A DNA stretch of 64,000 nt, from positions 189,961-253,960 of the forward strand of contig VZSE01002737.1 in NCBI GenBank assembly GCA_013398275.1, written 5' to 3'. The notes under the pieces are model-generated. The model saw only the letters and a program-made list of their open reading frames with translations. It ran no database searches and was not told the DNA's origin. Origin of the DNA: Promerops cafer. Lineage: Eukaryota > Chordata > Aves > Passeriformes > Nectariniidae. A program made the position numbers and the translations under genes. Position 1 is the stretch's first letter. Each line of letters begins with the position of its first letter. Below, one piece after another: positions 48,401 to 61,326 of this stretch.

Positions 48401-50141
48401 AGAGAAAGTATTTCATTTGCTTGTTAATATGGGGCACGCATTCCAAGATGGAGCTGAGGAATATAGCAGCAAAGATCAACAAATATTAAAAGAATGTGCC
48501 AAAGCCTGCCAAGTATAATCATTGGGGCACATTTAACACAAACTACACTTGTGTGATAAAATCTGTATTGTTCATGAATATCAGCAGGGCCCTACCTAAA
48601 AAGAAGGGTTTTTTCTTGTTAGATTTGTAAGGCTGGTCTGCAATGATGGCGAGTATGGCCACTTCTCTCCCTGCCTCACAAGGATGCACTTTGCATAGTT
48701 TGTTTTTCTGTCACCAGAATGGTGTCATAGAGAGCAAAGGTCCTTAAAGTTTCAACAGCAGATTGGCTGTTGATAAATCACAAAAGTAAGAACCAGTCTT
48801 CCTGTGTCCTCTTGACCTACTTATATCCCTGCTTTCTCTCTTTTAACTAGAGCTCCAAATGCCACATTTTCTACACATCCAGACATAAAAAGTCATAAAC
48901 TTACTAAGCACCAACGGGAATACATTCAAGAACTAAATGTGGATAGGCAGCATTTCATGAGCAGTGGGACAGATAAAGACATGAATACATGCAGTCAACC
49001 CCCATGTCTTTTATAGCACCCCCATGGTCCCAAGCACAGCTTTCTTTTATAGCCTCTAGTAGTCCACTCCTGCCTGGGAACTCTGTGTCTAAGGCTTGGC
49101 AAGCCAAAGGTGCCCCATGGCTGCCCTCTCTGAATGGGCAAGGGGCAGAGTTCTTGCTTTTCTACCACCCACTGCTGCATTATTACTGCTTGTATCTGTC
49201 CCCTCAACCTGCTATCACAAGGGTACTGGGAATTCAAGATCTTTCAGCTCCCTGAATTATAACGAGAATGCAACAGCTTCAAAAACTACTGGGAAGAATG
49301 AAAGGTATGTGGGCAAGCAGGCTAGAAACCAACAAAATGTACATCCTTTGTAGACAATTGGTATTCAGATTTAAAAACCAACAATGAGACTAACCACATA
49401 CAATAACTCTCATCACAAACTGTTTTACAAATGAATAGGAGAGATCATTTCATACTCTTCCAAAGTGAAGCCTTTGGAACAAAGCTGCTATTCAATAAAG
49501 CACATCAACATCACTAAATAGTCTTGGGACAGGGAATGAAAAGGGATTCTGAAGGCAGTGTAATTCCCAGCAAGACGCAAATTAAAATTCTGTACTAAAC
49601 AGAAAAATCTCCTTTTTTTTCTTTAATGTAATGCAATACAAAGATATCACAAGGGTAGCTAACACTGGAGCTGGAGAGATGCACAGCCTCAGAGCCTCTG
49701 TTAGGATGCCCTTCCTTACATAAGTGATTATATCTTTTACTGACAGTCCAGATGAAGATGCTGGGAATATCCACATGACCAACCATCAGAACTTTCAGTA
49801 CAGAAGTTTCTAAATTGGAAATGGATAATCTGTTCTGCTGATGCCAGTCCTTGGGCATAGATTACTCCTTTCTCCCCTGCCTGACCTTCTCCATGACACT
49901 GCAGGGCTTTTCCATACTCATTCACGCAAATTTCTTCTTTGTCCAAGTTTTCTGCCCAAGTTTGCCATTTTCCTGTGAGAAAGCCAGTTTTCCTTTGTTT
50001 TATTTAAATAAGTAGACATGAGGTGGGGGAAGCATACCAAGATGTGGGGGAGTGCACAGATCTGAATGTGAGAGACTGCAAGGACTACTTGATTATAGAT
50101 TATGTGATGTGAAATAATGGGTGAGGGATAGGAGAGAGGGT

Positions 50142-50162
50142 AAAAAAAAAAAAAAAAAAAAA
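50142..50162. repeat. Poly(A) tract, 21 A
   Basis: A run of 21 A followed by CAACAAATTAAAAA. It looks like a retrocopy tail, but the upstream 150 bp show no gene-like or SINE-like body. Confidence 0.9.
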
Positions 50163-51047
50163 CAACAAATTAAAAAGTGCCTGGCTTTGAAAGCTAGGAG
50201 AAGTAGTACACTTTGCAGATGAAAGTGCTAAATTTATTCATTAGTTTATGTCTTTGAGAATTTTATAAAGTAGCTTTTATGAAGGCAGCATAGATTCCTC
50301 CCCTGGCCCCAGAGGAACAGGACTATGGGCTGATGTGCTACTCAAAACCAGCATCCCCTGCACTCCCAGCTCCCACACACTGGATTCATTGATCCTCAGA
50401 AGGGTGCTGAGTTGGTAATGGACACTTCTTGGAAGTGCCTACCCAAGCACTGATGCAGTCCCTGACTGCTTAACCTGCTAGATCTGAGGGATTTTCAGCA
50501 CAGTGTGAGACAACTTACAGGACATCTTCTATGCTTCTGTGTTCTTTCCACGTGCTGCTGCAAAAGTCTCTGCTGCTGAAATGGAGTCAAATACAATTTG
50601 TTTAAGAAGTCCTGTGTTTAAACCAACAAAGTTTTACAAGTTGCACAGGCCCTGGGAGCCTGGAGATGTCATCACTCTGGCTTTAAATTGTTAATCTGTG
50701 ACTGGTGCAAAAACGAGCCGTTCAAAACCACAAAAAATTTCTTGGATCCAGTTTGTGAGTTACATTCCCAGTCTCCTCAGATCCCAAAATCACTATGCTA
50801 CTAAATGTGAATGATATTTACTGCAAACAGAGGATCCAGGAAAGCATTCTCAGCCTTCCAAAGCAATTTTCCAGCCTCTGATTTCTGGTATAAAATCGTT
50901 ACATGTTTCTTCTTCTCAACTATGCAGTAATTTGAATGGAGTGTGGTTGCTGCAGGGAATTAATCAGAGGAGGTGGCTGAACTTCACTTCCAAGTCATCA
51001 GTCAAGGCAGATAGAATCAGTGGCAGGGGTCAGTGGAGTGAGTAAGC

Positions 51048-51065
51048 CACAGCTGTACAGCTGTG
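51048..51065. promoter_or_regulatory. Perfect 18-bp palindrome of two E-boxes
   Basis: CACAGCTGTACAGCTGTG is exactly self-complementary. It contains two CAGCTG E-boxes at 51,050-51,055 and 51,058-51,063, separated by 2 bp (TA). Closely paired CAGCTG sites are typical targets of cooperating bHLH factors. The motif is read directly; use as an enhancer is inference. Confidence 0.35.
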
Positions 51066-52946
51066 AGCCACAAGGACAGGAATCCACCTTCAAAGTTTTA
51101 TATTTACTTTTTAAAGGGCCAAAAAGAGATTTGGAAGGTCTCAAAATCTTGGCTTGTAGGCTAATGTCTACAGGCTCATCACTCTCTGTGCTTGATCACT
51201 GATTACATTGCAGATGATCTCAGGAGCAGAGACCTTTTCATCGCCTGTCTGGAGTAGCCTGGTGGCCTGAAATCTATTTTCTTTGACTTTTAATATTCAG
51301 AGAAAAGACTTTTAAGCTCTTTATCGCAGTATACATGAGCACATGCAGACCTACATTATGGAAGAGAATGAGAACAAACTATAAGTACTGGAAAAGCTTC
51401 TCTTTTGAGGAATTATACCAAAAAAATGCATATAAATTATTCTTTAGCTGCAGCCAAAGGAGCTAAACTGAAATTTCAAGAGTACATATGAAATGGGAAT
51501 TGCTTAAAAATTATCTAGTCCCCCTGTCAAACCAAATTCATCAATATGCCACACTCCCTTTCCCAAGGACTGTGCCATATAACAAATCAAAGAGGATTAA
51601 GTTTGTTGAAAATGTTCACCAGTGGCTTTTAAGTTTCTGTGTTGAAATCAGTATAGGTAGGGCAATGACATCAGTGGGACTGTCAGATCAATATTAATGC
51701 TTTGGAAAATCTTGCTGATGAGATGCACTTTAGCTAATTGAACTTCCTCATTTATAAATGTAGTAAAAGATTCTACATTTGCAGTTTCATCTGTAGAGAA
51801 TTGTTTTTACCACACTAAAAAGAGTTTTACAACCTTTCTCTCTGTAGAACCACTCATTTATTTTCCTTACAAAACATTATGTCAGATATACACAGACTGC
51901 CTTTTCTTTCTGAAGTCTCACATATCTTGGTTGCTTAGTTTTAGATACATTTCCAAGATTACTAAACTGAATTTCCACTTCCATTGCCTTTAAACTAAAA
52001 GAAACACATGACAGCCTTGATCTCTTCACTAATATAGGGGTGTCTTCATGTTAACCACCAGTGCATTTGATTCCTATACTAAACAACCCATTTCAAATAC
52101 TCCCCAACTTTGACTTTCCCTTTTTTCTTTTCTGCTGCAATGTAATCATCAATGTAATCTATAAAGAGTGAAAATGTGTGAAATTGTTCTTTTGCAAATA
52201 ACATATATTTAAACATCAAAAGGGTTTGTATTTCTGCTTAGCTAAACTATATTAAATTGCCATACAGTATGTCAAAACTGTGCTCGTGTCCTGGATTTGT
52301 TATGTTCCCTGTACATACTGCAAAGAATAATCTTTTCCTCTTTTTTTTTTTTTACTTTTGGGGAGAACAGGGCAAGAATTTCTGTTATTTTCATAATACA
52401 GCCCAGAAAACTCACTGCCACTGCAGTTTAGTACAATCTTTCTGCCATTTGAGGATTTTTTTAATCATTATGAGACATTGAAGTTTACATATTGCTAGTA
52501 AAACTGATGTTAACATTCTTTTCAGACCACTGCACAGTGACTGATTCAGTCTCACATCCAATCTGGCTGTTCTTCCAGCCCAACCTATTGAAAACAGACA
52601 TTATATACACTAGAATTGTGTAATGATAGTTTGATCCAGAACATTTAGCTGGAAAAAAGAATGAAACAAAATCATACAACAATCTGCATGGTGTTCAGCA
52701 GACAGATTTGATTAAAAAAGGAGGAAAAAAATTACTTTTTATGAACATATTTCATTTCCTAAAGAAAATTCTCATTTTGATGAAGCCTTTGTTATTTTAA
52801 AATTTAAAAAGAAATCCCAAACAAACAAAAAACTCAAAAACTTGCCTGGATGTTTTTCCTCTGCTTGGGCTCTGAACATTCTTCTTCCAGATAGCCATTT
52901 ATACCAATTTTCTTTCCTAGCTTCTCAGCTTCTAGACACTTTTTAT

Positions 52947-52978
52947 GTTTGTTTGTTTGTTTGTTTGTTTGTTTTTTT
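52947..52978. repeat. (GTTT)n microsatellite
   Basis: Six full GTTT units, then a seventh GTTT that extends into a T-run. It is the reverse complement of the AAAC class seen at 8,452; no shared flanking sequence links the two. Confidence 0.9.
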
Positions 52979-54777
52979 CATGATTCCAGTCACCACCATC
53001 TCATAAATTAACAACAAACTACTTGTGTGAGAGACATAGTATAATTGGAGGGAGGGTCACAGCTTTGGGCACCTAAATTAACCTGCTTAAATTAGGGCAG
53101 GAGGTGCCATCAGAGCACTGGTTGCTCTCTTACAGGCACAGAGAGCAAGTGTTTTCTAGAGGATAACTCAGAACCACTACGTGAGGATCCCACCCCCAGC
53201 TACAGTGAGAGTCCAAAAAATGAAGCTGGGTGCTGCAAATGTATTTTTTACTCCTTTTTTTTTTTTTTAATGATTTTTTTTATACCTAATAAAAGAGGAA
53301 ATGATATTTTTTTAGTTTATACTTGGTGGGAAGGGTGTAATCTTGATGTACAATAGCGTGATTCTTTATAGAAAAAGGACCATGGCTGCAAGCCTGATGC
53401 AGTTTTCTGACACCACCAGAACATGATCAGGTGATGTTTCAGCAGAGCTGAGACACATAACTGAGGCAGCCAAACCAGAGACTTCTATAACATGTTCCTA
53501 AATAATGAAATATATTTGAGTTGAAGGGGCATTACTCTAGGAGCATTAGCCTGTAATGTGTAAAATAAAACTTTGGCTAGAATTTTGGTGAGGAATAAAG
53601 TAGCATATGATGTCAAATATTGTGTGACACTAAGATAAAATAGGCAAATACACGTTATTGAGGTCCTTTGAATCTTTTTCCTCACAATCCTTATGAAAAA
53701 AAATGATATTTTCTCAGATTGATTGCTGAACTTTTATGTCATTGACATAGTTAAAATTAACCTACTTCAAAGCAATAGGGAGGGGTTTATCACTGCTGTG
53801 TTTTGTTTGGGTTTGTTCTAATTATTACTAGAACATCTAACACTTAATTTATTATTTTTATAGTTTATATGATTGTCAGGTACATAATGACACCTGTGTA
53901 ATATAAACACACAATATGACTTTTATATGCTTCAGAGTAAACCTTGTCCTTTGCCTTACCTGTAAATCCTCCCAGAAAACTCTGAAAGTACATTCTAATT
54001 GCTAGGATTAGTATGAGCAGATTGCCAAAGCAGTCCAAAATGAAAACCAGCACAGATTATAGTGATTTATAGTGTATCTGCCACTTGTACCTGTCAGGAA
54101 TAAAGATGTGAGACTCCCATCACCAATCTCCCCTAGGACATGCAAAGGCAATTCAGCATTAGCTGCAGAGAAATAGGCTGCAGTACAGGAGAAGAAAACA
54201 TTTTGGTGTTCTTGTGACCACCCACTCACAGGTACATTTGTTGGTGTGATAAATAAACATTGAGCTCAAGCAACCAGGTCTTTACAAAGGAAGCAAATGT
54301 CTTTTTTACTTCTGTTTGGGTTTTTGGATTTTGGTTTTTTAATTAAATTCTAATGCCCAGTTAAAATTGTAAAAGCTTCTAGGGATCCTAGAGCCAATGA
54401 CACATTCATTGTCCTAAAATTTTGAAGCAGAACAGATGAATGAGCTTAAAAAGATTGCGAATTATTCACTTGTTTGCTCAGAGAATTCTAATATATACCC
54501 TTTATTAACTAGACATAACTTCTTTCTTCTGGGCCATACTACTTTTTTTTCCTAGGTGCACATGTTTGATGATGGAAGATTTTCTGACATTCCAGTCCTC
54601 AGGTATGCAAACACTTTTTTGTACTGTGGAGTGGAAGCACCAATATTCAGCAAATAGTCAAATTACTGAAGCCCTGAGGTTGCTGTGGAGTCATTCCAGG
54701 GTTTTATGGAAAACAGATCAAGCCACCAGCTGGAGAAGATATCAGACCCCTTTGAAAATTAAGGCTATGGGGCTATG

Positions 54778-54830
54778 GTGGGGTTTTTTTGTTTGGTTTG
54801 GTTTGGGTTTTTTGTTTGGTAGGGTTTTTA
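54778..54830. repeat. G/T-only low-complexity tract
   Basis: GGTTT and GTTTGG units with T-runs of 6-7, almost free of A and C. Simple low-complexity DNA. Confidence 0.8.
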
Positions 54831-55954
54831 ATTGTTTTCTCCTAACTAATAAAAGCCCTGGAAGAATAGTAGAATTGGTTTTCTTTCCCACTTAAATGAG
54901 TACTCTCACTAAGGCCAGGAGTGATGCTGGGAAGCACTTGGGGAATAGGATTTGCTTTCCAGATCCAAGTACATAACTGCTTTCTTGTTGCACGGGATAA
55001 CATTTAATGCCTCAAAATAAGTCACCTTGATAACACAGGAAAAGGCTAAGGGAAATATTTCCAGGGAGACAGAGCCTCTTCTTGAGCTATTTGGCTCAAT
55101 ACCCAGTGATGCCAGTTTATACCAGTGGAGGACAGCACCAGTTTGTGGTGAATATCAGACAGTTAAATTTCTGTACAACCAGCAGTTCACCATTTTGCTA
55201 CACTTTGTACAGATGTTTATGCTGGCAAATATAAGTGCAAAATATTTTCTCAAACCTCATTTTTCTCTTTTTATCTAAACCTTCAATTTGGCTTCTTGAT
55301 AACTAGTTAGATATGACAAATAAATTAGAGCATCATGATCTTCAAGTACAATATGGCTGAAAAAGGTACTAACAATCTCTTGGGTTGTATATTTTAGAAT
55401 ATCAATTTAAATGCAGATTTTTAAGTCTCCAGTTAAGCATCCATGAGGGATGTCTCTCACTTGATTAAAATACCAGTAGTGAAAATATTTTGGATTTAAC
55501 ATATTCTTCCACACTGTGAACATAGTTAATAGGGAGCCCCAGAGAGGATAAAGTTTAATGGATGAATTTTTTTTCAGGGAAATTTTCAGTTAATGCAGTA
55601 ATTCTACAAGCAGGCTTACTTCAATATAGCATAATCACAATGTATTTTCAAAGGAGTTAGCACATTACAGCAAATGCCTAAGTAATTTTTCCTTTTGTCA
55701 TCCAAGTTAATATTTACCAGTACAATAACTCTTGACCAAAAAGAGTTCCTGCTGGTGGTGAAAAGCCAAAAATTGTAATTTACCACTTTGCATCTTGACT
55801 GTGTTTCAGGCAGCCCTGAAACTAAAGCCTTAAGTGGAGATGTATTATTTGGCTGCGTAAGTACAAATTCTGCCCTTTAAAGCTCTGTTGTACAACTGCT
55901 TGGAAATGGTATCCTCTATCACAGCACAAATCAACCTTATGAAGTCTAGGCAGG

Positions 55955-56031
55955 GCAGCCAGGTAACTCAGCTGGATAAGATGGATCCCTCTGAAACTTA
56001 GGGCAGCATCTTCCAGTCATGTCTTTGCTGC
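55955..56031 (+). other. Degenerate tRNA-like sequence (tRNA or SINE relic)
   Basis: TAACTCAGCTGGATAAG at 55,964-55,980 closely resembles a tRNA A-box and D-arm ('TAGCTCAGTTGGTAGAG'). Five bases GCAGC at 55,955-55,959 can pair with GCTGC at 56,027-56,031, giving a tRNA-like span of 77 nt. The expected B-box (GGTTCGAATCC type) is not recognisable: at its place there is GGCAGCATCTTCCAGTC. It is therefore not a functional tRNA gene. It could be a decayed tRNA pseudogene, the head of a tRNA-derived SINE, or coincidence. No clear SINE body follows. Confidence 0.25.
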
Positions 56032-59000
56032 ATTGAATGCGTGCCTAAAACCCAAATTACATCAAACAACTCCAATAAGGCAAATGAATGCTTAAGTATT
56101 TCCAGTTTTAAATTATAAAAGATCTCCACCCCCCCAAACAAAAAGTTTAAAAGAAACTGGATCTAAATATGGCTTCATTTCAGGAAGCTGTGTAGCAATT
56201 TCCAGATCCCAAGAAAAAACTCTTCAGCAAAACTGAAAGTTTATCACTGCTGATTCTTGTTTTAGCAATTGCATTACTCTCTAAAGCAACCTTGAAACCA
56301 AATGCCTTTCATAGAGTGGGTTGTCTGACCTGATCTACAAAGCACAGAAAGAAGTCGAGCTAATGTGGGTTACATTTCTTTTATTTTTAGCCTAGTGAGG
56401 GGACACTGAAAATAACAAAAGTCTGTTGTAAGTGGGCTGACAAGAAGCAGAGGGGTGTTGCATGATGGCTCAGGCATGTCAGAAGCCATACAGATGTGTT
56501 TCAGAACAGGAGGGCTTCCTTCCCTTTCCATTTGGCTGTGCACAGTCTCAGCCTTGCTCACTGAAGGACTACTGCCCTTGTAGGCTACAGGAACAAGGAG
56601 CAGCAGTGATGGATCTAGATCACCATGCAGAGCTAATTTTTCAACCTGCTCCTGGCTCCAGAGAAGAGAATTTAAGGCACGATGATCAAAAGGGAAGGCA
56701 TGCCAGCAGTCAAACATTCCTCTAGTCTTCCTGAGGCCAGGGGCACTTCAGTGAGGATGGTGAGGGACATAATGAGACACTCTGAGATGCTTACAGAGCT
56801 CCTCTTGATGTTTGGCTCCCTGAGTCCTTTCAAACACATTGTGTTTGCTCAGTGCAGTTCCCCAGTTCTTTATTTCTTCTCGTGCTGCAGATGTTGTTAT
56901 AATGCTACTGGTCTAGAAATAACACAAACCCTCCAGCATCATTAAAGTTATTTCAAACAAAGTTCCAGGGACCTCTGGACCACAGCAATGACTGTAAGAG
57001 GCAGCCTCATCTTAGTCCTTCTGGGAATGAGTCATGTACCCAGCCTGGACTCTGTCTCGAGTGACCCAGCAACAAGAGAAGCCCTCCCTGACATTAATCA
57101 TAGGGCACCCAGCCCGTCCTTCCTCTATCTCACTCTCGCTGTCTCTACCCATCTGAGGCAGCTGCCTAACACATTTAACCTCCTGCAGCTGTGGTAGAGA
57201 ATACTTTATTGGTTTATTTCTTTTTAAGTCCACTCAGTCGCATCAGTCACTGAGGCTGATGATGACCAGAAATGTCATAAATATCACAAGATATTTATGT
57301 CAGGGCCACACCCAGCCATCTTAGTTCACATTTTTCTACTTCTTAAATATTTCTATTTTCCAGTCTCATCTGAATCATCTAATGATTTTAACTGAAATCA
57401 GCAGGTACAGTGGATTTAGATGATTAGAAAGCCTTCAAGATACAGTTACTCTTCTTTGAAAACAGCAATGAGGGCTCCATGAAAGTATGAAATTGTGAAA
57501 ACCAAAAGAGGAAGTAGTTGTTTAATTGCACCACAGAGAATTATTTCACAGTGCAGCATGTTGTGTCTAAGCTGTAATAATACAAATGTGTAAAAGTAAA
57601 GATAATTTTTTTCCCCTCAGTTGCATCAACTCTATCAGATTTGCTCTACCAGTGATTGTGGGTGGGTGTGGTGGTTATTATTCTGGAACAAACAAGAGTG
57701 TCCACCTTATTCCCAGCCCAGAAATTCCTTAGTAACCAATGGACATCAATGCTATGTCTCTGTAGACACAGACAATCAGGAAGAATAAATCTGACCATAT
57801 CATACTCCAAACTCTGTTTGAAAGTCTTTTTTGTATTGCCTGCAGGATGGAAGACTGGATAGCAGAATGAATTATCCAGATGCTGGGAAAAAAAAGCCAT
57901 CAACACTGCTTACAGGTCTTTCATCTGAATGCCACTCAGCTTGCTAAAAATCAGCAGTGGTAACAAAGACCAGGTAAGCAACCAGCATTAGTTACAGAAA
58001 AGAAGCAAAAATAATTTGCAACACTCCGACTCCTTTTCCCAAACAGTTTCTGAATCACAGGAGACTTTTGAGCAATTTTTAAACAGTTTATTCTCAGCTC
58101 TTATGAAATTGAGGAGTGATTTTATTGAGACCGCTTTTGCGTGCAACGTCCTCCTTTCAGCTACAAGCACCCAAGCTCTTCTATCTGTCCAAGGACTGAA
58201 GTCCTGCTGACTGGAATGAGCTCTGTATGGCTTAAAGGATGAGCTGAAAAGGAGGCCCTTTGTCTTTTTCTTTATTGTGTCTTTTTAATATTTTCTACTT
58301 CTGTAGTACTCAAGTTCTTAACATAAACTAGGAGATGTGGATGTATCTTCTGTGTGGTTTCTGGAATTTCAAAGTTACTTTGTCACAGGAGCTTGCTGCC
58401 AAGGGCAAAGATGAAAAGTGTGGCAAGCACCGTGTTCCCAGCAGCCTTCTGGATTTTCCAGACAATGTGCCAAGCACAGCAGCTCGTGTAAACTGACTTC
58501 TAATTGGATTTGAACTGCAAAAGTCTTCAAGTTTCAAAACTCCCTGGAAAGTGGGATTGTAATTATTCTCTGAAATTCTTCTTTCCAACACTTTTTAAAA
58601 GAAAGGCCTTCATAAAATCACAAAAGTTGTCTTCATTTTCAGTGCCATTAACCCACCATTTGTCATTTCCTCAGAAAATGCTGGAAGTGCAGCTCCCAAT
58701 GGTGCCAAAAAGGGGACCACAAATGAATTCAAGAAATATTTACTTTTTTAGGAAAACTCCAAGAGTATGGATACCTTGGCTACTTTAATCTTCTGCAATT
58801 TCTCATAATTCAGGTTGTAAACACAAGATTTCACTTCTTGTGACATCAGTCACAGTGATGAGGTGACCCAGCTGTAATTCAGATCTAGTATTATTTTTTC
58901 CCCTCATATTTCCACAGGTTCTGAGCATGGATTTAGTTTCACATGCAGTAAAGATGTAAGCATCTGAATTTGGCATAACTGCTTCTGTTAACGCTTCTTT

Positions 59001-59857
59001 CCAACATAATAATTTTTAAAAGCTCCTTCAACAACCACGTAACTCAGGAATTACTTCAGCTTATATGCTTTTTACCTGAGGTGTCTGGACAGCTTTTTAT
59101 ATCCTACATGCTTATTGCTCTTCCCTTGCACTTCAGTTGTTTTTGAAGTGTTCCAGTGCTCCAGATCATAGCAGTGTCCAGGGCCCCTATACTGGTTTAG
59201 CCCTCAACACATGCAAACAGCCTCCCTTCCACCTTCCTTGGAATGTGAGGGATTCCTCTGCTGCTCCTAGAGACACGTGACTAGTCCACATGTCCCTTGC
59301 TATCAAAGATGAGGCGACCTGAGATTGGTCCTTATCACTTTTGAAAATGTTCCAGACAGAATACTTGAGATTTGCTGGCATTTGAAAGCAAGCCAGTGAC
59401 CCTGTAGCCTGTTAAGAGATTCTCAGGTGGAACAACAAGAAAGCAGTGCAAAGCAATCCTTTGAAAGCATTGAGGCATTACTCACCTTAATGTTCTAATG
59501 GATAAAAAAAGGCAGGCATCACAAATTTGAATTGACTTGGATTTAATTTAGGATAAAAACCAAAAATCACTGAAACTGCTTGGATGGCTGGGGAATTTAG
59601 CAGAAACTCAGAGGTCCTGGCTTCAGTCAATTTTCCACTATGTCCCTGATTAAATAAAATATTGTTACATCACGAACTAAGACCACTTCAGAAATGCTAG
59701 AGCATTTTGACTCTCTTCCACACACTTATCTTGTTTTGTTTTGCAAAATCTGAAGATTTAGGGTTTCCATGGATGTCAAAAGTTTTCCTGCATTCCAACA
59801 CATGCTATAATTTTGAGTATCTACTCAAAGAGTGGCTACTGCACACAGAACAATTTT
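56032..59857. other. Non-coding unique DNA, no gene seen
   Basis: Frames of at most 115 codons (minus strand, 56,370-56,717) with no recognisable protein. It contains a small perfect hairpin at 57,276-57,299. Confidence 0.6.
57276..57299. repeat. 10-bp perfect inverted repeat, 4-nt loop
   Basis: CATAAATATC and GATATTTATG are exact reverse complements around ACAA. The stem is AT-rich and short. There is no sign that it is part of a microRNA-length precursor. Confidence 0.65.
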
Positions 59858-60214
59858 GATAGGATGAGGTCTCCTGAGATCATCCAGTCAAATCCTGCTG
59901 CTCCAGCAGGGTGATCTACAGCATGCAGCCTTAAATCATGTCCAGCTAGATTTTAATAGCTCCACTGATAAGATTCTGAATCCTCTCTGGGAAGCTGGTT
60001 CCAGTGTTTGACCATCCTCACAGTAAAAACACATCTTCCTGCATTCAGATTGAGTTTTCTGAATTTTAATTTCTGCTCATTGCCTGTTGTCTTTTCAATG
60101 GGTATTCCAGAGAAGAGTCTGGCTGTCTCTTCTTCATCCCCTCCCATCAGATATTTATAGGCACTGAAAAGATCCTCCTGTGAGCCTTCTTATCTCCAGG
60201 TTACTGACAGGTTA
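59858..60214 (-). mobile_element. CR1 LINE 3' fragment, minus strand
   Basis: Read on the minus strand, it follows the CR1 3' region in order. The phrases correspond to 'GGATCTTATCAATGCTTATA', 'AGACTCTTTTCAGTG', 'CACAAACTGAAA', 'TTTACTGTGAGGGTG', 'GAGCACTGGAACAGGTTGCC' and 'GATCATCTAGTCCAACCCCC'. A 64-codon minus-strand frame at 59,953-60,147 contains FTVRMVKHWNQLPRE, the C-terminal signature of CR1 ORF2 (FTVRVVKHWNRLPRE type). It is truncated at both ends and diverged. It lies opposite in orientation to the copies at 17.5 and 32.1 kb. Confidence 0.92.
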
Positions 60215-60375
60215 ATGCTTGTTCTGCTGACATACCAGGGAAAAAATCTGTTTCTGGTTGTGCTTCATTTTGTGAGGAGTTGGGACACTTCTCTGAATCC
60301 CAGGAAAGCTTTTTAAATGTTTGATGAGTAGGCTTGAAGAAAGCAACTGGCCTCAGTGGTATTTGTTAATCTAGG

Positions 60376-60420
60376 AAACTCTCCAAGAGTTTGAAACAAA
60401 ACTCTCCAAGAGTTTGAAAC
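60376..60420. repeat. 23-bp-period tandem duplication
   Basis: The 22-bp segment at 60,376-60,397 is repeated exactly at 60,399-60,420. It contains its own partial dyad (AAACTCTCC...GAGTTTG), so each copy could form a short hairpin. Probably a recent slippage event. Confidence 0.88.
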
Positions 60421-61326
60421 CAAACAAAAGAGTTTGCTAGCACTTTGGATCTTGTTCTTGGTCAGCTCTTCTTTGAGACAAACCTAAACTGAAATGGCAT
60501 ATGGAGTCGAATAAACCTCACTGTGTGTGTACTCTTATTTATATCCTCACAGTAAAAGGCTCATAAATTCCTTGGACAAAAAAAAATTACATTTTCTAAG
60601 TATTCCATGAAATAAATGAAAATTAAAAGATGTTTCCTTATAAATATTTTATGTGTCTCTCAACATGTCTGAGATATCAGAATTAGTAAGAAGTGCTGAA
60701 AGAAGGGTATTCTGCTTTATTTTAACTATCAATATATGCTGGAGTGCTACACAACAGATTGCAGACAGCTAGAAATAAAGTGAAGAAAATCTACCATAGA
60801 GTTTTCTGAATTTGTGGCAAAATCAGTCACAGTAACCACAGAATTTGATCCCACAGTTAAAACGTTGCCCCGACGTACAGTGTCATGGATCACTAGATCC
60901 AGAAAAAATAACATCCTCTCCTTAACTGACTTCATTTAGGACTGGGAATGATAAATTTTGTTGAGAAGTCCAGAACTGAAATAATAAAAAATTATCATCT
61001 TCAACTGTTGGAAGAGAGAACAGGAAAACGTGTTCCAAAAGTCAAAAGGGATCTCATTACCTTTGTCCATACAGGGTGCATTTGCTACTCAGAAGTCGGA
61101 AAATACATTCTTCAACTACAGTAAATTGTCTTCCACTCAGTTATAGAATATAATTTCAAAGTAATTGGACTGGAGCTCTGCTTTTTTTACCCATGTGTCT
61201 GACTCTCACCAGTTTTGTTTACAGAAGGACTGCAATTATTCTGTCTGTAGAGATGTGGTGTGGTCTCTGCTATTGCCCAATGAGCCTGTAAACCACACAG
61301 GTTAACGATTTTACTCTTCAGGTAAC

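Larger units (their letters stand above)
42249..51047. other. Non-coding unique DNA, no gene seen
   Basis: Almost 9 kb without a supportable exon. Frames reach 92 codons with no known motif. Simple tracts are a 14-A run at 46,419-46,432, T-runs near 46,070 and 47,768, an ATGC repeat at 45,388-45,407 and a 21-A run at 50,142-50,162. A short phrase at 45,192-45,222 resembles the MIR tail but is too short to annotate. Confidence 0.6.
51066..55954. other. Non-coding unique DNA, no gene seen
   Basis: AT-rich sequence with simple tracts: T-run near 52,342, GTTT repeat at 52,947, T-run near 53,256 and a G/T tract near 54,778-54,830. Frames of at most 109 codons; the 109-codon frame at 54,566-54,895 runs through the G/T tract and is not credible. 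Confidence 0.6.

Noticed and set aside
50142..50162. Poly(A) tail of a processed pseudogene
   Set aside because: No gene-like sequence precedes the 21-A run and no flanking direct repeat was seen.
55955..56031. A functional tRNA gene
   Set aside because: The A-box is good, but the B-box and T-arm are absent and the acceptor stem pairs in only five positions.
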